Positions 46,360 to 56,407 of a stretch of DNA of 64,000 nucleotides are shown here, piece by piece. Location of the stretch: the NCBI RefSeq assembly GCF_007971385.1, contig NZ_CP042434.1, forward strand, positions 2,666,001 to 2,730,000. Reading direction: 5' to 3'. A program made the position numbers and the translations under genes. How positions within the stretch are numbered: the first letter of the stretch is position 1; every line of letters starts with the position of its first letter. Source of the DNA: Arachidicoccus ginsenosidivorans (GTDB taxonomy: Bacteria > Bacteroidota > Bacteroidia > Chitinophagales > Chitinophagaceae). The notes under the pieces were generated by a model that was not told the DNA's origin, made no database searches, and saw nothing but the letters and a program-made list of their open reading frames with translations.

Positions 46360-46922
46360 AGGCAAAAATGTGTTGTATACCTGTAAATGCCCATATACAG
46401 CGGCGAATTAACTAATCCTTGAATGAGTGGAGAAATACCTGATTTTCAATACTAAAATGGGGTAACCTGTTGTATTTGATGGACAAATCTTCAGTATAGC
46501 CACTAATTAATGCAATGAGTAGAAAATCAGTCAAGTATACTTAAGTTTTGGTGGTTAATTGCCACAAAATGAATTTTTTGTGGATTAAAACGGTGCAATA
46601 CGCTGATTGTTAAGGCGACTACGACATTATTTTAATAGCCGGAAATCCCCATTTACTATAAGGGCCAAGTTTCTGTTGCTAAAGATAGTTTCTGAAAGAT
46701 ATGACAATCAAATGGCCATTGATAAAGGCTGCATCAAGATCAAATTCTTGGGGCCCGATAAATGATTGGCAATAAAACACGTGATCCGGATTTCTGTGCT
46801 GTTAGGTATGTTTTGTTAAACTATTGAGAAAGAATGAGTTTATTCGTTAGCAGGTTTGAAATTAAGGTTGTTGTCAAAAGAGCAAAAGTATAGAGGGCTA
46901 AATAATTTTTTGGGATTTATGG

Positions 46923-46960
46923 TTAATATTTGTCAATTGTACAAATATTGTATATCTTCG
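46923..46960 (+). promoter_or_regulatory. Palindromic operator overlapping a promoter (copy 1)
   Basis: The palindrome has arms AATATTTGT and ACAAATATT separated by 7 bases (CAATTGT), at 46925-46949. The TTTG in its left arm (46929-46932) is followed after 20 bases by TATCTTCG (46953-46960). This is a near-perfect Bacteroidota promoter, so the regulator would sit on the -33 region. The TTTGT...ACAAA form resembles AraR/GntR-type boxes. The transcript start would leave a leader of more than 300 bases before the GH27 gene. Confidence 0.62.
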
Positions 46961-47168
46961 AAATTGCGACCGAACCTTAACAGTGATTGTTCTGAAAGGA
47001 AAATGGTGGGTGGTTTGATTGACAAAGTGCGGCAGCGGCGCACCTAGTTGGTGCGGCTGAACTTTTTGGAAAAATATATATAGGATTGATTATAGGTTCA
47101 TGTATGATCAGGCGATGTTTGTAGGGCGGTGCCATACCTCCTTGCAAAAAGGGCTCGTTTAAGATTTA

Positions 47169-47195
47169 TTAATATTTGTCAATTGTACAAATATT
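47169..47195 (+). promoter_or_regulatory. Palindromic operator (copy 2), identical to copy 1
   Basis: The same 27 bases as at 46923-46949, about 95 bases before the GH27 start. Beyond the identical block the flanking bases differ. The downstream -7 match is poor, so this copy may act as an auxiliary or roadblock site. Confidence 0.62.
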
Positions 47196-47290
47196 TTCTA
47201 AATGCATAAAACGGACTGATCACTAGAGCGTTACTTGTTTTGATATAGATATACTGGCTTTAAATTGATTAACACAGGCAATTATTGACA

Positions 47291-48646
47291 ATGAGAAAAT
47301 ACGTATTGATTACTGCATTATTATTAATGGGTGCCACCTTGGGCCTAGAAGCGCTCCATGCGCAATCTACATTCAAATCCTGGGCAAAGACGCCACCGAT
47401 GGGCTGGAATAGCTGGGATGCATACGGCCCCACAGTGACTGAATCCGATGTGAAAGCGAATGCAGATTATATGGCTAGTCATTTGAAAGCCGCTGGCTGG
47501 CAGTATATTGTCGTAGACATTCGCTGGTATGTATCTAATGATAAGGCAGGGGGATACAATCAAAAGGATGCAATTTATAATCTGGACCAGTATGGACGTT
47601 ATATTCCTGCGGTAAATAGATTCCCTTCTGCTGGAGATGGAAAAGGGTTTAAGCCGTTGGCGGATTATATTCATGCCAGGGGGCTAAAATTTGGGATCCA
47701 TATTATGCGTGGGGTGCCCACAGAAGCCGTTGCTAGAAAAATGCCTATTAAGGGAACTGCCTATACTGCTGATCAGATCTTTAGTCCAAAAGGCCAATGT
47801 GTCTGGCTTAAAGACAATTATACTATTGATAGTACTGCGGCAGGTGCCCAGGCCTATTATAATTCTATATTAGAACTTTATGCCTCCTGGGGCGTGGACT
47901 TTATTAAAGTAGATGACTTGTCCCGCCCTTACCATCAGGCAGAAATTGAAATGATCAGAAAGGCCATCGACCGGACAGGAAGGCACATTGTTTTTAGTAC
48001 TTCTCCTGGAGAAACGCCCATTGCTGACGCAGCTAGTGTGGCTCAAAATGCCAATATGTGGCGTATGGTGGATGATGTCTGGGACACCTGGCCCCATATC
48101 ACTCATCTGATGAAAGTAGCTGAGCAGTGGTATCCTTATATCCAGCCAGGTAACTGGCCGGATTGTGATATGATTCCACTTGGAAGGATTGCGATAAGAG
48201 GAGAAAGGGGGACTGATCGCATGACAAGACTTACTAAAGAGGAACAGTATTCTTTGATGAGTTTCTTTTTAATATTCCGCTCTCCACTTATGTTTGGCGG
48301 TGACTTGCCAAGTCTGGACGAATTTACCAGTAGCCTTTTGACCAATAAAGCCGCACTGGCCATGCACCGGGACGGAACCAAAGTCAGGCAGCTTTTTCAA
48401 AAAGACGGCCGGCTGGCGGTGACTTCGGTAAATGCCAAAACAGGGGAACATTACCTGGCCTTATTTAATATCTCGGATAGTGCCGATCCTTTAATGGTGA
48501 CTGTGCCATTTGCTCAACTGGGGCTTAAAACGGCAAATGTAAGCGTAACAAATGTCTGGACCGGTAAAAACGAGGGCCGCAAAAAGGGAGTGATATCGGT
48601 CAACCTGGCTGCGCACGCCTGCAAATTATATAGTCTTAAAAAATAA
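47291..48646 (+). CDS. GH27 glycosidase (alpha-galactosidase / beta-L-arabinopyranosidase-type)
   Basis: 451 residues from the ATG at 47291. The signal peptide ends LEALHA-QS. The (beta/alpha)8 barrel has TPPMGWNSWDAYG, the GH27 N-terminal signature. The nucleophile is Asp208 in DFIKVDD, the acid/base is in WRMVDDVWDTW, and PLMFGGDLPSLDEF leads into the C-terminal beta domain. Location is periplasmic or outer membrane. Its place at the head of an arabinan locus, and the known beta-L-arabinopyranosidase activity of some GH27 members, make arabinopyranose release a fair alternative to galactose release. It is followed 10 bases later by the triple GH43 gene. Confidence 0.9.
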   Translation: MRKYVLITALLLMGATLGLEALHAQSTFKSWAKTPPMGWNSWDAYGPTVTESDVKANADYMASHLKAAGWQYIVVDIRWYVSNDKAGGYNQKDAIYNLDQYGRYIPAVNRFPSAGDGKGFKPLADYIHARGLKFGIHIMRGVPTEAVARKMPIKGTAYTADQIFSPKGQCVWLKDNYTIDSTAAGAQAYYNSILELYASWGVDFIKVDDLSRPYHQAEIEMIRKAIDRTGRHIVFSTSPGETPIADAASVAQNANMWRMVDDVWDTWPHITHLMKVAEQWYPYIQPGNWPDCDMIPLGRIAIRGERGTDRMTRLTKEEQYSLMSFFLIFRSPLMFGGDLPSLDEFTSSLLTNKAALAMHRDGTKVRQLFQKDGRLAVTSVNAKTGEHYLALFNISDSADPLMVTVPFAQLGLKTANVSVTNVWTGKNEGRKKGVISVNLAAHACKLYSLKK

Positions 48647-48656
48647 ATAAACCGCT

Positions 48657-51515
48657 ATGAGATTGTTGAAACTATTGATAATCAATTGTTTGTTTTTGGG
48701 GACTTTGCTATGTAGCGGCACAGTTCTATTCGCTCAGTCAGCCAAAGATGTAACCAGTGCTGGAGATGGCTATTTATTTGCCTATTTTGAGGGCAGAGGC
48801 CATGAGCAGGAAGCGCTGCGTTTTGCAGTTAGCCAGGATGCTGTTCACTGGAAAGCCTTAAATAATAATAAGCCAGTGATTGGCTCTGACAGTATCTCTT
48901 TGACGGGAGGTATCAGGGACCCACATATTTTAAGAGGAGCCGGTGGCAAGGATTTTTACCTGGTGGCGACCGATATGAATACAGTTAAAAACGGTTGGGG
49001 CCATAATCCGGGTATCGTGCTGATGCACTCAAATGATTTATTGAATTGGTCGCATCACGCTATTGATCTGGCGAAGGCTTATCCGGAAAAATTCGGTGAT
49101 GTAAAGTGGGTATGGGCACCTGAGACGATTTATGACGCTCAGAAGGATAAATACCTGGTTTATTTTACAGTAAGACTCAATAGCAATGAAAAGCTTGATT
49201 TTTATGCAGCGTATGCCAATAAAGACTTTTCAGGCTTTGAATCAGCCCCTAAATTATTATTTAGTCCCAAATACGGCGGCATTGATGCAGATATTGTTTT
49301 TAAGGGTGGATTGTACCATTTTTTCTTTAAAGGCAATACGAAAAATACAGCGGGCAAAGAGATTAAAAATGGGATCAAACAAGCCACCAGTAACAATCTT
49401 TGGGGGCCCTGGAAGGAATTACCAGGTTATGTGGATGCGTTCGCAGATAAGGACACCAGTGTTGAAGGGTCCAGTGTTTTTAAATTGAATCACGCTGACC
49501 AGTATGTGCTTATGTATGATCTATACGGCGTGGGTAAGTATGCCTATCAAAAGTCAACGGATCTGGATCATTTTTCGGATACCCCTGCCTATTTTACCAA
49601 AGATTTTAACCCCAGACATGGCAGTGTAATCAGCATCAGTAGAGCAGAGGCCAGACGCCTGCAAAGTAAATGGCAAGGTGTGCCAGCAGATCTATTGCGA
49701 CCAGTAGCCAAAGGAGATCTTTACCATTTTAGCTCCAATGGTAATCCGATCATCACCCATGAGTTTACTGCAGATCCGGCGGCATTGGTGTTGGGCGATA
49801 CCCTTTGGCTGTTTACTGGCAGGGATGCAGCTGGTGGTCAAAAGGGTTATCATATGCGGGAATGGCTGGCTTTTTCCACCACAGACATGCATCACTGGAC
49901 CGAGTATCCTATTCCATTAAAATCAGCAGATATTTCCTGGGCTAAAAGTAAGGCCGCATGGGCAGGACAGGTAATACCACGAAATGGTAAATACTACTGG
50001 TATTTTTGTACCAATTGGTCGGGCATAGGTGTAGCTGTGGCCGATAGGCCTGAAGGACCCTATAAAGACGCTATTGGTAAACCCCTTTTGACCAATAAAG
50101 ACTGTTTTGCTTCTTCCCACGGATGGGCTTGTCTGGATCCGACCGTTTTTATTGATGACGACGGACAGGCTTGGCTATTTTGGGGAAATGGAGAGTGTTA
50201 TTATGCAAAGCTAAAGCAAAATATGACCGAGATTGATGGTCCGGTAAAGCAAGTGACCTTTGACGGCTTTGACTTTACGGAAGCTGCCTGGGTGCATAAA
50301 TATGAAGGCAAATATTACCTGAGTTATTCAACGGGATTCCCGGAGAAAACGGCTTATGCCATGGCCGATCATATTGAAGGGCCATATACGTATAAGGGCA
50401 TTATTAATGAACTGGCAGGTAATTGCAATACCAATCACCAGGCAATCGTTGATTTTAAAGACCAGTGGTATTTTATTTACCACAATGGCGGCATGCAGCC
50501 AGATGGTGGAAGTTTCAGTCGTTCAGTTTGTTCAGAATTTTTAAATTATAACCCCGATGGTACGATTCAGAAAATCCAGATGACTTCTGCCGGGACAGAT
50601 CCCGGTTATGTGCCCTTTGATAATAATCATAATCCTGTAATAAAAGGGTTTTATGCAGACCCGGATATTATGTACTCCCATAAAACAAATAAATATTATC
50701 TGTATCCCACAAGCGATGGATTTACGGGCTGGAGCGGGACTTATTTTAAAGCCTTCAGTTCAGTTGATTTAAAGGACTGGAAAGATGAAGGGGTTATTTT
50801 GGATCTGAAAAAAAATGTCTCCTGGTCCCACACCAATGCCTGGGCACCAACCATTATTGAAAAGAAAAAGGGCAATAGCTATAAATACTATTATTATTTT
50901 GTAGCAGGACAGCAGATCGGGGTGGCCAGTTCAGATAATCCGACCGGCCCATTTAAGGATAGTGGTAAACCCTTGATTGAGAAGGAGACTAAAGGAGGAC
51001 AGGCCATAGATCCGGCTGTTTTCCATGATCCTGTCAGTGGAAAAGATTATCTTTATTGGGGCAATGGCTATCTGAAAGTAGCAGAGTTAAACCCAGATAT
51101 GGCGTCTTTCAAAAAAGGCACATTGAAAGTCATCACGCCAGATCATAGTTTTAGGGAAGGGGCTTATGTGTTTTACAGAAATAACCGCTATTATTTTATG
51201 TGGTCAGAAAATGACACCAGAAGTCCGGATTATCGGGTCAGGTATGGATATGCAGACAGTCCTGATGGTCCTATTACCATTCCAAAACATAACCTGATTC
51301 TGCAAAAAAGTCCCGAAAAAGGCATTTATGGGACTGGCCATAATTCAGTAATACAGGTTCCTGGAAAAGATGAGTGGTATATAGTCTATCATAGGTTTCA
51401 CCGCCCTACCGGTATTCATATGGGGGCGGCGGCTGGCTATCACCGGGAGGTTTGTATAGATAAACTGGAATTTAACCAGGATGGTACTATTAAACCAGTG
51501 GTACCTACCTTATAA
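48657..51515 (+). CDS. Secreted protein with three tandem GH43-type five-bladed propeller modules
   Basis: 952 residues, signal peptide ending LFA-QS. Three consecutive GH43-like propellers fill the protein, each with the full Asp/Asp/Glu set. Module 1 (~30-325) has GGIRDPHIL (Asp88), GIDADIVF (Asp210/212) and SVEGSSVF (Glu270). Module 2 (~360-650) has TADPAAL (Asp373), CLDPTVFID (Asp494) and FTEAAWVHKY (Glu542). Module 3 (~658-952) has YADPDIMY (Asp668), AIDPAVFHD (Asp785) and FREGAYVFY (Glu834). All three therefore look active on arabinan- or xylan-type linkages. The frame is unbroken, with short linkers at ~330-358 and ~650. It is the second gene of the locus, coupled to GH27. Confidence 0.88.
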   Translation: MRLLKLLIINCLFLGTLLCSGTVLFAQSAKDVTSAGDGYLFAYFEGRGHEQEALRFAVSQDAVHWKALNNNKPVIGSDSISLTGGIRDPHILRGAGGKDFYLVATDMNTVKNGWGHNPGIVLMHSNDLLNWSHHAIDLAKAYPEKFGDVKWVWAPETIYDAQKDKYLVYFTVRLNSNEKLDFYAAYANKDFSGFESAPKLLFSPKYGGIDADIVFKGGLYHFFFKGNTKNTAGKEIKNGIKQATSNNLWGPWKELPGYVDAFADKDTSVEGSSVFKLNHADQYVLMYDLYGVGKYAYQKSTDLDHFSDTPAYFTKDFNPRHGSVISISRAEARRLQSKWQGVPADLLRPVAKGDLYHFSSNGNPIITHEFTADPAALVLGDTLWLFTGRDAAGGQKGYHMREWLAFSTTDMHHWTEYPIPLKSADISWAKSKAAWAGQVIPRNGKYYWYFCTNWSGIGVAVADRPEGPYKDAIGKPLLTNKDCFASSHGWACLDPTVFIDDDGQAWLFWGNGECYYAKLKQNMTEIDGPVKQVTFDGFDFTEAAWVHKYEGKYYLSYSTGFPEKTAYAMADHIEGPYTYKGIINELAGNCNTNHQAIVDFKDQWYFIYHNGGMQPDGGSFSRSVCSEFLNYNPDGTIQKIQMTSAGTDPGYVPFDNNHNPVIKGFYADPDIMYSHKTNKYYLYPTSDGFTGWSGTYFKAFSSVDLKDWKDEGVILDLKKNVSWSHTNAWAPTIIEKKKGNSYKYYYYFVAGQQIGVASSDNPTGPFKDSGKPLIEKETKGGQAIDPAVFHDPVSGKDYLYWGNGYLKVAELNPDMASFKKGTLKVITPDHSFREGAYVFYRNNRYYFMWSENDTRSPDYRVRYGYADSPDGPITIPKHNLILQKSPEKGIYGTGHNSVIQVPGKDEWYIVYHRFHRPTGIHMGAAAGYHREVCIDKLEFNQDGTIKPVVPTL

Positions 51516-51578
51516 TGATATCCGATAATTATAATCATTGAATAAGCGAATATAACAATAGGCTATAAAGGCGCATGT

Positions 51579-54500
51579 ATGTTCAGAAAGTCAGTTTACA
51601 TATTATTCTATTTGGGTCTAACGGCAATGCTGTCTTTATGCTTCTGCTGTTCGGTCTATTGTCAGCGCAAAGAAACTACGCCTATAAGTAGTGCGGCCGT
51701 TGATACCCTTTCATTTGACAACATAGGGGTAGAAGACGGGCTATCCAATAATGCAGTGACCTGTCTGATGCAGGATCATTATGGGCTGATCTGGATGGGG
51801 ACTTATGACGGACTAAACCGGTATGACGGGGCAAATTTTGATGTATTCAGAAATAAATTGAGTGACACTTTTTCCCTTATCAATAACCATGTCACTGTTA
51901 TAAAAGAAGGTAGCCCGGGCAATATCTGGGTTGGAACCCAGATGGGGTTTGCCCGATTTGATTATCAGGATTTTAAATTCCATACTGCTTATTATTTGCC
52001 ACAAGGTGAAAACCGCTCATTAAAGACAAGGGCGCGGGTCAAAGATTTGCTGGCTGACAGTTTAGGCAATGTATTGGTGGCTACCGAAAATTATGGTCTG
52101 CTGTTTAAAGCAGCAGGGCAAAGCGTCTTCAGTCAAATCTTACTATCAGGGAATGCAAGTTTAAATGTCACGGCAATAGCTCCTTATGTGAATGGATCCT
52201 ATGTAGTCTTCCTTAAGGACAAAGGATTATATCAGTTCGACCCAACCGTCCGTGGATTCAAGGAAATATCTTCAACGCTGCCGGTGGCCACCAGGCTGCT
52301 TTATGAACCTAGGATGGGACAATTATTAATAGGCACAGAAGAAGGCTTATTTACCTATAACCTGGGGCAAAAGACGGTAACCGAATATAGTAGGCAGTTA
52401 GCTCGTTGCAATATCACCAATTTATTAAAGGATAAAAAAGGTATCTTATGGGTCTCCACGGATGGAAATGGGGTGGCTGTTTTGGCCAATGGTGCTGATC
52501 CAAATGGCGGTTTTGGGTTTATAAAACAAGGTCGGGAAAAAAATCAATTAAAAAGTGCAGCCGTTTATAGTGTTTACGAAGATAAAAAGGGCAGGAAATG
52601 GGTCGCTACTTTAAGAGGAGGGGTTAGTTTATTACATACGGAGAATGCAGCCTTTAAAACCATCCGTAAAGATGATTTTAATCCCAATTCACTGGCGAGT
52701 AATTTTATTCTTTCTTTCTGTGAAGATAAGAACCATAATGTCTGGATCGGTACAGATGGCAGCGGTATTAGTTACTGGAACCCTAAGACAAACCTATTTA
52801 AAAATTATCAGCATCATCAGGATGATCCAGGTTCTGTTAGTGGAAATTATATAGTAAGTATTATTCGCGATCACCTAGATAATATATGGGTAGCGTCTTT
52901 TAATGGCGGTATTGATAAACTAGCGCCAGGTAGTCATCAGTTTCAGCATTATCCTTGTTTTAATCCTTATAGAAATACCTATGCCAAGAATTTCTGGAAA
53001 CTTTTTGAGGATAGCCATCACAGGATCTGGTTGGGATCAACGCTCGGAGATGTTCTTTTTCAGTTTAACCGAAAAAAGGATAAGTTTGAGGTATATGATA
53101 CGACCCTGATTAATATTCATACGATATATGAGGACCGAACGGGGAATATATGGTTGGGCAATTATGATCAGTTGATTAAACTGGATACCATTCATAAGCA
53201 CCATGAATATGTGCATGTCGGTTATCCCGTCAGAGCCATTTTGGAAGATGATAAAAACAGGTTATGGGTTGGAACTGAAGGGGGAGGACTGATGCTTTAC
53301 AACCCCAATTCGGAGCACTTTACAAGTTATACGATGGATGATGGTTTTTCCAGTAATTCCATCCTTAATCTGCTCAAAGACAAAAAAGGCCGGATTTGGT
53401 GCAGTACCTATAATGGGTTGAGTGTATTTGATCCGGACACGAAAAAAATATTTAATTATCACGCCCATGATGGATTGCAAAGTAACCAGTTCAGTTATAA
53501 TGCGGCACTTGCACTTAGTAATGGAAGTTTCTTGTTTGGAGGGATCGCCGGATTTAATGAATTTGCACCGGAATCAGTCAATAAAGTCGTCGGCTCTGTA
53601 AAAGTTTTGGTAACCGGTTTAAAGTAAATAATGTACCGGTAGAACAAACTGGATTATTACAAAAGGGAGCTTCTCCGGTTGATTTTACTTCCATTACCAC
53701 ACCTTTTAATCAGGCAAATTTTCAAGTGAGGTTTGCGGGATTGAACTATGACGCGCCGGGCAGTGTACAATATGGCTATTTTCTTGAAGGGTGGGATAAA
53801 GGTTGGATTAGTATTGGTAATAGCCATAATATTACGTATTCCAGATTAAATGAAGGAGATTATATTTTGCATCTTGCCGTCTTGCAACCGGATGGGAAAC
53901 CATTGCTTGCTACTGAGCGTACTTTGCAGATCCATGTACTGCCACCCTGGTATAGATCATGGTGGGCTTATTTATTATACCTCATGGCTATTGGCGGTCT
54001 GATCTATGCTTATCAAAAATACAGGCAGCGTCGCACAAGGCTTCTTTATGAAATGAAGCTCACCCGTATCAATGCCAATGCGGAGCGAGAGCTCAATGAG
54101 CGAAAAATAGCCTTTTTTACCAATATATCGCATGAGTTCAGAACCATGCTGACCTTGATTATTAATCCGATCAAAGAATTAATGGCCCATGCGGATGAAA
54201 CCAGTCAGCCTGAAACCATTAGAACTGCTTATAAAAACTCCAGACGAATGCTGGGGCTTATTAGTCAGTTATTGCTCTTTAGGAAGGCGGACCGGGAGGA
54301 AACGCAATTACATATTTGTAAACTGGATGTTGGAGAACTCTGCCGGGAGGTTTTTGACAGTTTTGCCTATCAGGCAAGGTCTCAAAATATTGATTACCGG
54401 TTTGAGGCACCAGAAAATGCGGAAAAGCAAACAAAGGAAGATGTGTCGGATAATGCCCTGTCGGACAATGATCCATCTGATATGATCATTTATGGAGATG

Positions 54501-55834
54501 CGGAGAAAATTGAGATATTCTTATTTAATCTGATTTCCAATGCATTTAAATACACGGAAAAAGATGGCCACATTCTTTTGAAATTAGCGGCTAGTGAACG
54601 AGAAGTAGTGATTCAGCTGGAAGATACCGGTAAAGGGATACCTCCAGAAGAAAAAGAAAAAGTTTTCCAGAAATTTTATCAAAGGCATGATACGACCCAA
54701 AGAGCCAAGGCTGGTTTTGGTATCGGCTTGTTTTTGGTAAAAGAATTTGTGACTTTGCACCATGGTGATATAACGCTCAATAGTGAGGTAGGCAAGGGTA
54801 CATCATTTAAGATTGTTTTACCCAAAGGAAAAGCGCATTTTCAGGGGGTGGATATCTCTGAAATTAAAGAAAAGCATACAGGGCTGGCTGAGGATATAAT
54901 TGAAAGCACGGACAGCGCGGATGAGCAGGACGCAGTTAGTGAAGATTTTGGACGAGCATCGGGTCACAAAGGCAAAACGAATAGAAACGGTTTTCAGGAA
55001 GAGAATAATGAGGAAGCCCCCATTGAACTATTCTCTGACCGAAAGACAATTTTGATTGCTGATGATAATGCTGAAATAAGGGCATTTGTAGGCAGTTTAT
55101 TTAAAGGTCATGAAGTAATCCTCGCAGAAAATGGCAGCAGGGCTTGGGAGCTCGTTAAAGAAAAGGTGCCTGATTTGGTTGTATTGGATCTGATTATGCC
55201 GGAAATGACAGGAGATGTAATCTGTCAGTTAATCAAATCTGATCAAGGGTTAAGTCATATTCCGGTAATTATTCTGACAGGAGAAGAATCAGCGGATATT
55301 AAGTTGCGGTGTGTAGAGGTGGGTGCAGATGATTATATTACCAAGCCATTTGAGAAGGAGTTGCTGCTGGCAAGAGTAAGTAATCTGCTAAAGGCAAAAA
55401 GCAGCTTGCAGAAGTATTTCTATAATGAGATCACTTTGCAGGATAATCAGCTTAAATTGACCCAGGAAGATAAGGCCTTTCTGGATGGTTGTATTGGAGT
55501 AGTGGAAGAGCATCTGGATGATGATCAGTTTAAAGTACAGATATTGGTAGATGAGATGTGTATGAGTCATTCCAGCCTCTATAAGAAAATACATGGACTC
55601 ACCGGATATTCTGTAGCAGGTTTTGTTCGGTTTGTCCGTCTAAGAAAAGCTGCGGAACTATTTGTAAATACGCATAACAATGTCAATGAGGTTGCTTTTA
55701 TTGTTGGATTTAGTGATGTAAAGTATTTTAGGTCGCAGTTCCAGAAACTTTTTAATATGACGCCTTCAGCTTATATTAAAAAGTTCAGAAAGCCGTTTGC
55801 CGGGACTTATACCAGAAAACGGGTTATAGAATAG
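51579..55834 (+). CDS. Hybrid two-component system sensor/regulator (HTCS), one frame break
   Basis: About 1418 residues after repair. A signal peptide is followed by two blocks of Reg_prop beta-propeller repeats (IGVEDGLSNNAVTCLMQD, LIWMGTYDGLNRYD and many like them) and a Y_Y_Y domain. The frame breaks at 53618-53623; one added base gives VLVTGFKVNNVPVEQ. Then come a transmembrane helix (AYLLYLMAIGGLIYAY), HisKA with the phospho-His in NISHEFRTML, HATPase_c (NLISNAFKYT, DTGKGIP), a receiver domain (Asp in VVLDLIMPEMTG) and an AraC-type HTH at the end (GFSDVKYFRSQFQKLFNMTPSAY). It should sense arabinan breakdown products in the periplasm and switch on the adjoining genes. The H box has Met where Pro is usual (HEFRTPLT). 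Confidence 0.93.
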
Positions 55835-56407
55835 TAATATTTAGATTCTGGATACTTGGCTAACAATTGCGGATGTTGGAAAGGGTAAAATTGGTTAAAA
55901 GGTCCAAGGGTACCTAATAAAGAATTATTGCACCTAGTATTAAAATTTGGCAGGCACCTGACCTGTTAGCGGAACTATATACGCTTAGATTGAGTTTTAT
56001 TTAAGTAAATTTTGCATTCCATGAAAATCTAGCATAAAATTTAATTGATACCATTAGTAATTGCCATTTGAAAGCGCTAAAAAATTAAATTGATTAACAG
56101 TGATGTAGGTTTGAGATGTTAATAATTATCAAAATACACCCTAAAATAAAACAAAACACCCCCTATTTTAATAATTGTATAATCTACATTTGCTAAAAGT
56201 GTGAATATGACAATGCAAATTTTTCCTTGCTTTTCTGACTCAACCGGAGGACGTGTGGAACGATTTGGAATGCTACGATGTAAATTGATAAGCTCATTGG
56301 TCTACCGCTCAACTGCATTCATGTCATTGTAACACATAATGATTGAAATTCGGCCACAGGGACGAATTGATGTACAGAACTATTGTCAACATTTTAAAAA
56401 CCTTACT
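55835..56407. other. Long leader/promoter region of susC
   Basis: No gene. A TACATTTG at 56185-56192 matches the TAnnTTTG -7 element but lacks a good -33 element at the usual distance. It would leave a leader of about 205 bases. The HTCS-binding site probably lies here. A short in-frame extension upstream of the susC ATG begins at 56339 and is not needed. Confidence 0.5.

Larger units (their letters stand above)
46305..47290. other. Long regulatory intergenic region before the arabinan locus
   Basis: No gene is supportable. A plus-strand frame at 46856-47047 has no pattern and overlaps the first palindrome. The region holds two identical 27-base palindromic sites 246 bases apart, one over a promoter (listed separately), and the ccmE promoter at its left end. 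Confidence 0.6.

Noticed and set aside
46856-47047. Small plus-strand open frame before the GH27 gene
   Set aside because: The translation has no pattern and runs through the first palindrome and its promoter.
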